Origin: VRUE01 sp963812335
GTDB lineage: Bacteria; Actinomycetota; Thermoleophilia; Solirubrobacterales; 70-9
Direction: 5' to 3'
Assembly (NCBI GenBank): GCA_963812335.1
Contig: CAWEUU010000010.1
Coordinates: 6,647 to 70,646 of the forward strand
Length of the DNA: 64,000 nucleotides
Shown here: positions 43,156-51,542 of the stretch, piece after piece
Position numbering within the stretch: position 1 is the stretch's first letter
Layout of the letters: each line of letters starts with the position of its first letter
The notes under the pieces: model-generated
The model's database searches: none
Told to the model about the DNA's origin: nothing
Seen by the model: the letters and a program-made list of their open reading frames with translations, nothing else
Position numbers and translations under genes: made by a program

Positions 43156-44565
43156 TCACTCCGCCGCCGGGACGCCGCCGGCGACGACGTTGACGAAGTT
43201 CTCCAGGTGGCGGGTGGTCCAGCACTCGAAGGCGCCGTCGCAGTGGCGCTCGTAGGCGGCCATCACCGAGTCGCCGTAGTTCCAGTAGAGGCGCGGCTCG
43301 GGGTTGAGCCAGAAGAGGCGGCCGGCGCGTTCGGCGACCTGGGCGAAGACCTCGGCGTGGGGCTCGCGGCCGTTGGTGCGGGCGTCGCCGAGCACGATCA
43401 CGGTCGAGCGCGGGTCGAGCTCGTCGGAGATCTCGCCGAGGAACTCGAGCCAGACGCGGCCGTAGTCGGTGTAGCCGGAGACGTCGGCGACGCCGCCCTC
43501 GCTGGAGATGCGGCGGGCGATCTCGCGGAAGTCGCGCTCGTGCTCGAAGACCTCGGTCACCTCGCTGATCCGCTCGATGAAGACGAAGCTGCGCAGTTTG
43601 CGGAACGAGTCGTGCAGGGCGTGCAGGACGGAGAGGAAGAAGACGCTGGCCGAGGTGACGCTGGTCGAGACGTCGCAGAGCACGTAAATCTCCGGCCGCC
43701 GCGGCCGCTTCGGCCGGTAGCGCAGATGCATCGGCACGCCTCCGGTCTCCAGCGAGGCACGCATCGTGCGGCGCACGTCGACCGCCTGCGCCTGCTTGCG
43801 GCCGCGCTGCTCGTGGCCGAGCGTCGCCAGCCGCCGCTTCATCTGCGAGACGGCCCTGTGGACGGCCGCCAGATCCTGGGTGGGGCTGGTCGGCAGCGCC
43901 CGGTCGAGCTCGGCCAGCGGCCGCGAGGGGGGAAGCGTTTCGGTGCGCTCGATCAGGTCGCGTTCGAGCTCACGCCGCAGGTGGCGCTCGAAGCGGTTGA
44001 GCTGCTCGCGCTCGATCGGTGGCCGCTCGGCGGCGCCGTCGGTCGCCGCTCCCTGCGGCTGCGTCCCGGCGGAGAGCTCGAGCGTGCGGCGGATCCGCTG
44101 CACGTCGACGCCGACCACACCCGAGCCCTCGCCCTCGCGGCCGAAGGCGGCGATCGCCAGCCGCGCCAGGTCGCGCATCGCGCCGTCGTCACCGGCGACG
44201 ATCGCCTCCCGGATCTGCTCGCGCAGCTCGTCGATGTCAAGCCGGTCGGCCCCCTCCTGGCGCTCGCCCTGCTCGGAGACCTCGCGCTCGATCGCCTCCG
44301 CCTCGGCGGCGCGGAAGAACCAGCGCTCGAAGAGCAGCTCGAACAGGCGGCGATCCTCCTGGGACTTGGCGATCGTCGCCGCCAGCGCCTCGCGGAAGTC
44401 ATCGCGCGACTCCCAGGGGACCTGCTCGAGCGCCGCGAAGGCGTCGAGGATCTCCGAGGTGCCGACCGCGACGCCCTCGCCGCGCAGCTCCTCGCAGAAG
44501 CCGAGTAGCTTCGCCGCAAGCCCGGGCGGGCCGGTCTCAGCCCTGAGGCCGTACGGACTCGGCAA
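43156..44565 (-). CDS. CoxE-like VWA-domain protein
   Basis: A 469-residue protein whose C-terminal half is a von Willebrand factor A domain of the CoxE/YehP-like group. The metal-binding MIDAS starts with CDVSTSV, which fits DxSxS. The N-terminal half is helical and charged. CoxE works with the MoxR-type ATPase CoxD in maturing metal centres such as CO dehydrogenase; a MoxR gene is indeed directly upstream. No CO dehydrogenase subunit is in the window, so the client is unknown. TTG 44565 overlaps the ATPase gene by 29 bp. Confidence 0.88.
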   Translation of the reverse strand: MPSPYGLRAETGPPGLAAKLLGFCEELRGEGVAVGTSEILDAFAALEQVPWESRDDFREALAATIAKSQEDRRLFELLFERWFFRAAEAEAIEREVSEQGERQEGADRLDIDELREQIREAIVAGDDGAMRDLARLAIAAFGREGEGSGVVGVDVQRIRRTLELSAGTQPQGAATDGAAERPPIEREQLNRFERHLRRELERDLIERTETLPPSRPLAELDRALPTSPTQDLAAVHRAVSQMKRRLATLGHEQRGRKQAQAVDVRRTMRASLETGGVPMHLRYRPKRPRRPEIYVLCDVSTSVTSASVFFLSVLHALHDSFRKLRSFVFIERISEVTEVFEHERDFREIARRISSEGGVADVSGYTDYGRVWLEFLGEISDELDPRSTVIVLGDARTNGREPHAEVFAQVAERAGRLFWLNPEPRLYWNYGDSVMAAYERHCDGAFECWTTRHLENFVNVVAGGVPAAE

Positions 44566-45430
44566 GCTTCATCCCCACCCGTTCGGCGACGAGGTCGATG
44601 TCGGTGCGGTGCTTGACGATGATCGACATCGACTGTTCGAAGGTGCCGCGGTCGATGTCCTCGGCGCCCATCAGCAGCAGCGTCCGCGCCCAGTCGATCG
44701 TCTCCGCGATCGAGGGTGGCTTCTTCAGGTCCAGGGCGCGCACCATCCGCACCACCTCGACCAGGCGCCGGGTCAGAGTCTCCGGCAGGTCGGGCGCGTG
44801 CAGGTGGACGATCTCCATCTCGCGCTCCAGCTCCGGGTAGTCGAGCCAGAGGTAGAGGCAGCGCCGCTTCAGCGCCTCGGTCAGCTCGCGCGAGTTGTTC
44901 GAGGTGAGTACCACGATCGGCATCGAGCTGGCCGAGACCTGACCCAGCTCGGGGATCGTGATCTGGAAGTCGGAGAGCAGCTCGAGCAGCATCGCCTCGA
45001 ACTCCTGGTCGGTCTTGTCGATCTCGTCGATCAGCAGGACGACCGGCTCGGCGCTGGCGATCGCCTGCATCAGCGGGCGCTCGAGCAGGAACTCCTCGCT
45101 GAAGATGTCTCCATGCACGTCCTCCCAGCCGTCCTCGCCGCCGGCCTGGATCCGCAGCAGCTGCTTGCGGTAGTTCCACTCGTACAGCGCCTTGGCCTCG
45201 TCGAGGCCCTCGTAGCACTGCAGGCGGATCAGCTCGCGGCCGCTGGCGCGCGAGAGCGCCTTGGCCAGCTCGGTCTTGCCGACCCCTGCCGGGCCCTCGA
45301 CCAGGATCGGCTTGCCCAGCCGCTGGGCGAGGAAGGAGACCAGCGCCGCCGACTCGTCGGCGAGGTAGCTTGCGTCGGCGAGCGCCTGCTTGGTCTCGGC
45401 CACCGAGGAGGGAGTCTGCGCGTCGGGCAT
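44537..45430 (-). CDS. MoxR-family AAA+ ATPase (CoxD-like)
   Basis: A 297-residue AAA+ ATPase of the MoxR group, chaperones that remodel metalloenzymes. Walker A is VEGPAGVGKTELA, Walker B is VVLLIDEIDKTD and sensor 1 is VVLTSNNSRELTEALKRRC. Together with the overlapping VWA gene it forms the usual MoxR-CoxE module. The ATG at 45430 is 23 bp from the divergent small membrane protein. Confidence 0.93.
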   Translation of the reverse strand: MPDAQTPSSVAETKQALADASYLADESAALVSFLAQRLGKPILVEGPAGVGKTELAKALSRASGRELIRLQCYEGLDEAKALYEWNYRKQLLRIQAGGEDGWEDVHGDIFSEEFLLERPLMQAIASAEPVVLLIDEIDKTDQEFEAMLLELLSDFQITIPELGQVSASSMPIVVLTSNNSRELTEALKRRCLYLWLDYPELEREMEIVHLHAPDLPETLTRRLVEVVRMVRALDLKKPPSIAETIDWARTLLLMGAEDIDRGTFEQSMSIIVKHRTDIDLVAERVGMKLAESVRPQG

Positions 45431-45453
45431 CCCGGCGATGATAATCCGCCGCA

Positions 45454-45675
45454 GTGCCCGACCTCGCCCTCTCCCTCGCCGCGCTGCTCCCGCACAGCGC
45501 CGGCCCCTATATCGCCCTGGTGCTGATCGGCTTTGCGGTCGGCATCCTCGGCCACCTCAGCGGCCTGCGCTGGCTGGTTGCCTCGGGCATCGTCCTGATC
45601 TTCCTCGGCGCCTTCCTCTTTCCGCTCGCGCTCAACCTGACCGAGTCGACCCCCCCGCAGCTGAAAAACCGCTGA
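45454..45675 (+). CDS. small two-helix membrane protein
   Basis: A 73-residue protein with two hydrophobic segments (PYIALVLIGFAVGILGHL and WLVASGIVLIFLGAFLFPLAL) and a short polar tail. It starts at GTG 45454, divergent from the MoxR gene. The function is unknown. A hairpin follows about 30 bp after the stop. Confidence 0.68.
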   Translation: MPDLALSLAALLPHSAGPYIALVLIGFAVGILGHLSGLRWLVASGIVLIFLGAFLFPLALNLTESTPPQLKNR

Positions 45676-45707
45676 GGACCGTCGCTAGCCTTACGATTCA
45701 CAGCCCG

Positions 45708-45746
45708 GTGGCGCCCTTTTCCCGGATAGCGGCAAAAAGGCGCCAC
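45708..45746 (+). terminator. hairpin between the small membrane protein and lipoprotein genes
   Basis: GTGGCGCC (45708-45715) pairs with GGCGCCAC (45739-45746), extended by T4/A4 pairs next to a one-base bulge. It probably ends the upstream gene. The stem start resembles those at 42345 and 53969 (CCGGTG followed by GC and CTTT). Confidence 0.62.
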
Positions 45747-45773
45747 GTCCCCACACAAAGGAGACTCGCCGCC

Positions 45774-46814
45774 TTGAGCCGTCACCGCTTTCTTCCCGCC
45801 CTCGCAGCACTCGCCGCCCTGTTTGCGACGAGCCTGGCCCTGGCCGCCTGCGGCGGTGGCGACGACAAGGGCGGCGAGAGCCCGCAGGCCGTGCTCGACG
45901 AAGCGACACTCCAGGGGATCGAGAGCGGCAACATCGACCTCAGCCTCGGCCTCAAGGCGTCCGGCTCCGAAGGCGGCAAGATCGACATCAGCCTCTCCGG
46001 CCCCTTCCAGGCCGAAGGCCAGGGCAGCCTGCCGCAGCTCGAAATGGAGGCGACGGCAAAGGGCGATTACAACGGCGAGAACGTCGACTTCGACGGCGGG
46101 ATCGTGCTGCTTCCCAACAGCGCCTACGTCAACTACCAAGGGGTCGAGTACGAAGTCGACCCGACCACCTTCAGCTTCGTCGAACAGACGCTGAAACAGG
46201 CGCAGCGCGAAGGCGGGGCCGAAACCGGCGCGTCCGGTGCGGCGGCCTGCCAGGAAGAATTCGGCAAGCTCGACATCGCCGGGTTCTTCGTGGACGGCGC
46301 CAACGAAGGCAGCGCCGACGTCGACGGCACGAGCACGACCAAGGTCAGCGGCGACCTCGATGTCTCGGGCGCGATCGACTCCGTGCTCGAAGTGGTCGAA
46401 AGCCAGGCCTGCCGCGCTCAGCTCGCGGCCGCCGGCCCGCTCCCCACCGAAGGCGAAATCGAAAGCGCCAAGGAGGAAGTCGACAGCTCGATCAAGAGCG
46501 CGAGCGCCGACGTCTACGTCGGCGACGACAACATCGTCCGCCGGCTCTCGCTGCGGCTGACGGTCGAACCGCAGCAGGGCGGCAGCGGCCCGAAGAGGAT
46601 CGACGCCGAAATCGACCTGAAGCTGAGCGGGGTCAACGAGGAGCAGACGATTTCCGCACCCGGAGAGGCCAAGCCGCTGAGCGAGCTCTTCGTCAAGCTC
46701 GGCGTCAACCCGATCGAACTGCTCGGCCTGCTGCAGGGCGAAGGCGGCGACGAAGGGCTGGGCGAACTGTTCGAAGGGCTCGGCGTACCGGGCGTGCCCG
46801 GCAGCAAGGGCTGA
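45774..46814 (+). CDS. LppX/LprG-like lipoprotein of unknown ligand
   Basis: A 346-residue secreted lipoprotein. The signal ends in the lipobox LAAC (Cys near residue 26). The mature part has repeated beta-strand patterns (SGNIDLSLGLKASGSEGGKIDI, FDGGIVLLPNSAYVNYQGVEYEVD), like the LppX/LprAFG half-barrel proteins that carry lipids in the actinobacterial envelope. That assignment is from overall pattern only. TTG 45774 is supported by AAAGGAG upstream. Confidence 0.72.
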   Translation: MSRHRFLPALAALAALFATSLALAACGGGDDKGGESPQAVLDEATLQGIESGNIDLSLGLKASGSEGGKIDISLSGPFQAEGQGSLPQLEMEATAKGDYNGENVDFDGGIVLLPNSAYVNYQGVEYEVDPTTFSFVEQTLKQAQREGGAETGASGAAACQEEFGKLDIAGFFVDGANEGSADVDGTSTTKVSGDLDVSGAIDSVLEVVESQACRAQLAAAGPLPTEGEIESAKEEVDSSIKSASADVYVGDDNIVRRLSLRLTVEPQQGGSGPKRIDAEIDLKLSGVNEEQTISAPGEAKPLSELFVKLGVNPIELLGLLQGEGGDEGLGELFEGLGVPGVPGSKG

Positions 46815-46833
46815 GAGCGGGGAGCGCCGCCGC

Positions 46834-47835
46834 GTGAGCTTCCTGCTGCTGTTCGTCAGCTTCGCCGTCATCCTCGCCGGGGCGCTGCTCTTCACCAACG
46901 CGGTCGAGTGGATCGGCCACAAGCTGGAGCTGGGCGAAGGCGCGGTCGGCAGCATCCTCGCCGCGGTCGGAACGGCGATGCCGGAGACGCTGATCGCGAT
47001 CGTTGCCCTGATCGGGGCCAAGAAGGGCTCCGACCAGGTGGCGATCGGGGCGATCGTCGGCGCCCCCTTCCTGCTCGGCACCCTGGCGATGGGCCTGGTC
47101 GGGCTCTTCGCCTATCTCTACCGCGACCGCCGGGCGCAGGGATTGAGGCTCAACGCGCACGGGCCCACGCTGGAGCGCGACCTGCTCGCCTTCCTCTGCT
47201 TCTTCGCTCTCTCGCTGGCGCTGGCATGGGGGGCGCCGGAGTCGATCCGCTATCCGGTCGGCGTGCTCGCCCTGCTCGCCTACCCGGTCTACATCTGGCG
47301 CACTCTGCTCCACGGTGGCGAGGTGCAGGCGCACGGCAGCCTCGACCCGCTGGTCTTCGAGCGGCGACCCGAAAACCGCGGCAATCCGGCGCTGGTCTTC
47401 TGCGTGATCCAGCTGCTCGTCGGCCTCGGCGCGATGATCGGCGGCGCCCACCTCTTCGTCGAGGAGCTGCTGCACATCGCCGAGAGCCTCGGTATCGAGG
47501 CTGTCGTGCTGGCGCTGATCCTCGCGCCGCTGGCGACCGAGCTGCCGGAGAAGGTCAACAGCTTCTTCTGGGTGCGCGAGGGCAAGGACGCGCTCGCGCT
47601 CGGCAACATCACCGGTGCGATGGTCTTTCAGTCGACCATCCCCTTCGGCATCGGCCTGCTCTTCACCGACTGGGAGCTGAGCGGCAACGCGGCGCTCTCG
47701 ATCGTTCTCGGGCTCGCCGGCGGCTTCCTCGCCTACGAGATGCTGCACCGCCGCGACCGCTTCGCCCTCCCCGCGGTGCTCGCCTGGTTCGCCCTCTACA
47801 GCGCCTTCATCGTCGTCGTCGCCGTCGGCGCCTGA
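46834..47835 (+). CDS. CaCA-family cation antiporter (YrbG-like)
   Basis: A 333-residue sodium/calcium-exchanger-type membrane protein. The two alpha-repeats are plain: GTAMPETLIAIVALIGAKKGSDQVAIGAIVGAPF and APLATELPEKVNSFFWVREGKDALALGNITGAMVFQ, each with the acidic residue that binds the cation. About ten helices are expected. The gene starts at GTG 46834, 19 bp after the lipoprotein gene, and may be cotranscribed with it. Confidence 0.88.
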   Translation: MSFLLLFVSFAVILAGALLFTNAVEWIGHKLELGEGAVGSILAAVGTAMPETLIAIVALIGAKKGSDQVAIGAIVGAPFLLGTLAMGLVGLFAYLYRDRRAQGLRLNAHGPTLERDLLAFLCFFALSLALAWGAPESIRYPVGVLALLAYPVYIWRTLLHGGEVQAHGSLDPLVFERRPENRGNPALVFCVIQLLVGLGAMIGGAHLFVEELLHIAESLGIEAVVLALILAPLATELPEKVNSFFWVREGKDALALGNITGAMVFQSTIPFGIGLLFTDWELSGNAALSIVLGLAGGFLAYEMLHRRDRFALPAVLAWFALYSAFIVVVAVGA

Positions 47836-47875
47836 GCCGGCCCTGCTCCGCCCGCGCGGCCGCTAGCCTCAACTC

Positions 47876-50032
47876 ATGGATGCCGCCGCGACCCTCTTCG
47901 ATGCTGACGCGGCCGCATTCACCGGCACGGTTGAGGTGCTCGGGGTCATCTTCAGCGCCGAGGACGACGGCTACGCGGTGCTCGAGGTGCAGGAGGCCGA
48001 GTCGGGCGAGGAGTTCGCGCTGGTCGGCCCCGTCGCCCATCTGAGCGCCGGCGACCGGGCCGAAGTCAGCGGCGACTGGCAGGAGCACGCGCGCTACGGC
48101 CGCCAGCTCAAGGCGCGCGGGGCGCTGCCGCTCGACCCCGCCGATCGGGCCGGGCAGATCGCCTACCTGACCACGCTCCGCCACATCGGCCCGGCCCGCG
48201 CCGAGCGCCTCGTCGACGAGCACGGCGAGACGGTGCTGGGTGCGATCGCGGCCGACCCGGCCGGGGTCTTCGCCGGCCTGCGAGGTGTCAGCGCCGACCA
48301 GGCCGCGGCGGCGGCCGAGTCCTGGCACGCCTCGCGCGCGATCCGCGACCTGCACGTGCAGCTTGCCCCGCACGGCCTCGCCCACCTCGCGGCGCCGATC
48401 CACGCCCGCTTCGGAGAGAAGGCACTGACCGTCCTGCACGAGGACCCCTACCGGCTGACCGAGGTCGCCGGCGTCGGCTTTGCCCGCGCCGACAAGATCG
48501 CCCTCGCGGCCGACGTTCCGCCGGAGTCCGACCGCCGTGCCCAGGCGGCGGCGCTCTTTGCCCTGATCGAGGCCGAGCAGCAGGGCAACACCTACCTGCC
48601 TGTCGAGGAGCTGAACGGGCGCACGGCGAAGCTGATCGGCCTGCGCCCGGACCCCGAGGTGCCGGCGCGGGCGCGTGGGCTGGCCGTGGACGAGGGGCGC
48701 GCCTACCGCGAGCCGACGCTGGTGAGCGAGGTCGCGGTTGCGAAGACGCTCGCCGCCCGGGCGGCCGCCGCGCCGCATCTCGACCACGACCCGGGGGAGG
48801 CGCCGCCCGACGACGGCGGGGCCGACGAGACCCGCCGCCTCACCGAGGAGCAGTGGGCCGCCGTGCGGGGCGCGTTCGCGGCGCGGATCTCGGTGCTGAC
48901 CGGTGGCCCCGGCGTCGGCAAGACCGCCTGCACGCAGGCAATCGTCGCCGAGGCGCAGCGCGCCGGAGTGCGGATCGCGCTCTGCGCGCCGACCGGGCGG
49001 GCCGCGCGCCGGCTGGAGGAGGCGACCGGGCACGAGGCGATGACGATCCACCGGCTGCTCGAGTGGATGCCCGGGCGCGAGCCGGTTCACCGGCCCGGCC
49101 ATCCGCTGCCGGCCGAGCTGGCGGTCGTCGACGAGGCCTCGATGCTGAACCTGCGCCTGATCGAGGTGCTGCTGGGGGGTCTCGCCGAGACGACCCACGT
49201 CGTCTTCGTCGGCGACGCCGACCAGTTGCCGCCGATCGGCGCCGGTAAGCCGTTCGAGGACCTGATCGCCTCCGAGGTCGCGCCCGTCGTGCGCCTGACC
49301 CAGATCTTCCGCCAGGCGGCGCGATCGATGATCACCACCGCCGCTCACGAGATCAACCAGGGCCGTGCGCCGCACCTGCAGCCGGCCGGCGACCAGGACC
49401 ATGACTTCTTCTTCATCGACCGGGCGAGCCCCGAGCGAGCGCTGGAGACCGTGGTCGAGGTGGTCGCCGAGCGCGCCCCATCGAGCTTCGGGGTCGACCC
49501 GGTCCGCGAGGTGCAGGTGCTGGCGCCGATGTACAAGGGGGCGGTCGGGATCGACGCGCTCAACGAGCGCCTACAGGCGCAGCTCAATCCCGACGGCCCG
49601 CCGGCGGTGAGCGAGCGGTTCCGCCTCGGCGATCGCCTGATCCAGACCCGCAACTCACACGAGCTGGGCCTGATGAACGGCTCGATCGTCTTCCTGCGCG
49701 AGGACGACCCCGCGGCCGAGGAGATCGTCGTCGACACCGACGACGGCGGCTCGCTGACGATCCCCTACGGTGAGACCGCGACGCTGCGGCTCGCCTACGC
49801 GATCTCGGTGCACAAGGCCCAGGGATGTGAGGTCCCGGTCGTAGTCGGCGTCTGCCATCGCTCGCACGCCCGCATGCTGACCCGCCCCCTGCTCTACACG
49901 GCTATCACCCGCGCCCGCGCCAACTGCGTGCTGATCGGCGACCCGGCCGCGCTGGAGATGGCGATCCGCCGCGACGACAGCGGCGCCCGCCACTCGGCCC
50001 TCGCCGAGCGCCTGCGCGGCGCCGAACCCTGA
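47876..50032 (+). CDS. recD2: RecD2-like SF1B DNA helicase
   Basis: A 718-residue helicase of the RecD2 type that acts without RecBC. The N-terminal part (about 1-300) has an OB-like region and a helix-hairpin-helix (LTTLRHIGPARAERLVDEHG). The helicase core has Walker A GGPGVGKT, CAPTGRAARRLEEATG, Walker B LAVVDEASMLN, GDADQLPPIGAG and the C-terminal YAISVHKAQGCE and YTAITRAR motifs. The family is linked to replication-fork repair. ATG 47876 is the start. A hairpin begins on the last base of the stop codon. Confidence 0.93.
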   Translation: MDAAATLFDADAAAFTGTVEVLGVIFSAEDDGYAVLEVQEAESGEEFALVGPVAHLSAGDRAEVSGDWQEHARYGRQLKARGALPLDPADRAGQIAYLTTLRHIGPARAERLVDEHGETVLGAIAADPAGVFAGLRGVSADQAAAAAESWHASRAIRDLHVQLAPHGLAHLAAPIHARFGEKALTVLHEDPYRLTEVAGVGFARADKIALAADVPPESDRRAQAAALFALIEAEQQGNTYLPVEELNGRTAKLIGLRPDPEVPARARGLAVDEGRAYREPTLVSEVAVAKTLAARAAAAPHLDHDPGEAPPDDGGADETRRLTEEQWAAVRGAFAARISVLTGGPGVGKTACTQAIVAEAQRAGVRIALCAPTGRAARRLEEATGHEAMTIHRLLEWMPGREPVHRPGHPLPAELAVVDEASMLNLRLIEVLLGGLAETTHVVFVGDADQLPPIGAGKPFEDLIASEVAPVVRLTQIFRQAARSMITTAAHEINQGRAPHLQPAGDQDHDFFFIDRASPERALETVVEVVAERAPSSFGVDPVREVQVLAPMYKGAVGIDALNERLQAQLNPDGPPAVSERFRLGDRLIQTRNSHELGLMNGSIVFLREDDPAAEEIVVDTDDGGSLTIPYGETATLRLAYAISVHKAQGCEVPVVVGVCHRSHARMLTRPLLYTAITRARANCVLIGDPAALEMAIRRDDSGARHSALAERLRGAEP

Positions 50033-50072
50033 TCGCAGCATTTTCGGTCCCCTGGCACCACAATGCTGCGAT
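50032..50072. terminator. hairpin spanning the recD2 stop and the next start codon
   Basis: ATCGCAGCATT (50032-50042) pairs with AATGCTGCGAT (50062-50072), an 11-bp stem with a 19-nt loop. The left arm begins in the recD2 stop and the right arm includes the first two bases of the next gene's ATG. It may end recD2 transcription or hide the next start. Confidence 0.6.
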
Positions 50073-50784
50073 GAACGTCGAGTCACCCCGGCCGTCGCTC
50101 GCGGCGGTTGCGATCACTCTCGGAGGGATCGCGCTGCTCGCCGCGATGGTGCTGGCGATCCCGGAGCTGCGCGACGCCTTCGAGGCGGCGGTGCGGGGCG
50201 ACACCGATGAGGTGCGCAGCAGGATCGAGGACCTCGGCGTCGCCGGCCCACTGCTGATCCTCGCCCTTGCGCTGATCCACGCGGTCGTTTTCTATCCGGC
50301 GGAGATCGTCAACGCCGCGGCCGGCTTCGCCTATGGCTTCTGGGCGGCGCTGGCGCTGATGATGACCGGCTGGCTGCTCTCGGGCCTGCTCTGCTTCGCC
50401 GTCGGCCGCTCGGTCGCCCGTCCGCTGCTCGACCGCTGGTTCGGCAGCGAGCGCTTCGAGCGCACCGAGGCGGCGATCGAGCGCGGTGGCGTCACCCTGC
50501 TGCTAGCGGTGCGCCTCCTGCCGGTCGTCCCCTTCAGCCTCGTCTCCTACGCCGCCGGCGCCGCCCGGGTGCCGCTCTGGCGCTTCGTCTGGACGACGAC
50601 ACTGGGCTACCTGCCCCTGACCGCGCTCTTCGTCTACTTCGGCACCCGCCTGGAGGGCCTCGGCCTCACCGACCCGATCGTCCTCGGCGCCGCCGCCGGC
50701 CTGCTCGCCCTGCTCCTCGTCGGCCACCGGATCATGCGCCGCGGTGGCGGCGAAAAGCGCGATGTCGCAGAAACGGGCGATTGA
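50071..50784 (+). CDS. TVP38/TMEM64 (VTT-domain) membrane protein
   Basis: A 237-residue membrane protein of the DedA-related TVP38/TMEM64 family. The VTT core is visible as YPAEIVNAAAGFAYGFWAALALMM followed by RLLPVVPFSLVSYAAGAARVPLWRF and TTLGYLPLTALFVYFG. These proteins are thought to move lipids between membrane leaflets. The N-terminal helix is followed by a charged segment. ATG 50071 lies in the right arm of a hairpin, which could limit initiation. Confidence 0.85.
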   Translation: MNVESPRPSLAAVAITLGGIALLAAMVLAIPELRDAFEAAVRGDTDEVRSRIEDLGVAGPLLILALALIHAVVFYPAEIVNAAAGFAYGFWAALALMMTGWLLSGLLCFAVGRSVARPLLDRWFGSERFERTEAAIERGGVTLLLAVRLLPVVPFSLVSYAAGAARVPLWRFVWTTTLGYLPLTALFVYFGTRLEGLGLTDPIVLGAAAGLLALLLVGHRIMRRGGGEKRDVAETGD

Positions 50785-50818
50785 TGTTGCAGAAGATTTA
50801 GAAACCGCGCGCCATTGG

Positions 50819-50848
50819 TATGATCGGAGCGTTCATACTTCGAGTATG
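50819..50848 (+). promoter_or_regulatory. promoter and operator of the toxin-antitoxin pair
   Basis: TATGAT at 50819-50824 is a good -10 element. The inverted repeat CATACT-TCG-AGTATG at 50834-50848 follows, and its last three bases are the antitoxin ATG. Antitoxins of this kind usually repress their own operon from such a site. Confidence 0.62.
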
Positions 50849-51118
50849 TCTCAAGCCCAAACCGTGCCGCGAAAAACCATTCACCTGTCCGGCGATGCCG
50901 AGAAGCTCGTGCGCGAGCACGCCCGCGAGGGCGAGTCGTTCTCGGCGACGATCGTGCGCCTGGTCGAACTCGGGGCGCGTGAGGACGAGCGCTACGTGCC
51001 GCTCGACTACTTCGGGGCAGGGGAAGGCCCGGGCGACCTGGGAATCAACAATGAGAAATATCTCGGCCTCAAGCCGTGGGGCCCGGGCGAGGGGCCGGCC
51101 GATGGCGACCCTGATTGA
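50846..51118 (+). CDS. VapB-like antitoxin
   Basis: A 90-residue antitoxin. The N-terminal half looks like a small DNA-binding dimerisation domain (RKTIHLSGDAEKLVREHAREGESFSATIVRLVELG, ribbon-helix-helix-like). The C-terminal half, acidic and Gly/Pro-rich, would wrap the toxin. ATG 50846 lies in the operator palindrome. The toxin gene starts 17 bp before its stop. Together they form a type II pair that is probably self-regulated. Confidence 0.78.
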   Translation: MSQAQTVPRKTIHLSGDAEKLVREHAREGESFSATIVRLVELGAREDERYVPLDYFGAGEGPGDLGINNEKYLGLKPWGPGEGPADGDPD

Positions 51119-51542
51119 CACTGGGCCGTTGGTCTCGGCGATCGACAGGAGAGATCCGGCCTACGAGATGGCTGTCACGGTGCTGGGTCGGTTGGGGCGC
51201 GAAGCCGTCGTGCCGTCGCCGGTGGTCGTCGAGGTCGATCATCTGGCCCGCAAGCGGGTCGGCGCCCAGGCCGCCCGCAGGTTCTTGAGCAATATCGCGG
51301 GTGGCAGCCACCGGGTGGAATACATGACGGCGGGCCTGATGCGGCGCGCGGTGGAGCTTGACGGCGCCTATGCCGACCTCAACCTCGGCATCGTCGACGG
51401 TTGCGTGATGGCGATCGCCGAGCGCCACGACATGCCGATCTTCACCTTCGACTTCACAGATTTCCGCGCCACCGAGTCGGCCTCCGGCCCGTGGCGCCTG
51501 GCGATCGAGGAGGACGTCTTCCAGCGTGAGATACGTCGCTAG
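51102..51542 (+). CDS. PIN-domain ribonuclease toxin (VapC-like)
   Basis: A 146-residue PIN-domain protein, expected to cleave RNA with Mg2+ when not bound by its antitoxin. The acidic residues are in place: Asp6 in LIDTGPLV, the glutamate in VVVEVDHLA, and aspartates in LGIVDGCVMAIAERHDMPIFTFDFTDF. ATG 51102 overlaps the antitoxin gene by 17 bp. The gene converges on the subtilase gene, sharing the CTAG stop tetramer at 51539-51542. Confidence 0.86.
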   Translation: MATLIDTGPLVSAIDRRDPAYEMAVTVLGRLGREAVVPSPVVVEVDHLARKRVGAQAARRFLSNIAGGSHRVEYMTAGLMRRAVELDGAYADLNLGIVDGCVMAIAERHDMPIFTFDFTDFRATESASGPWRLAIEEDVFQREIRR

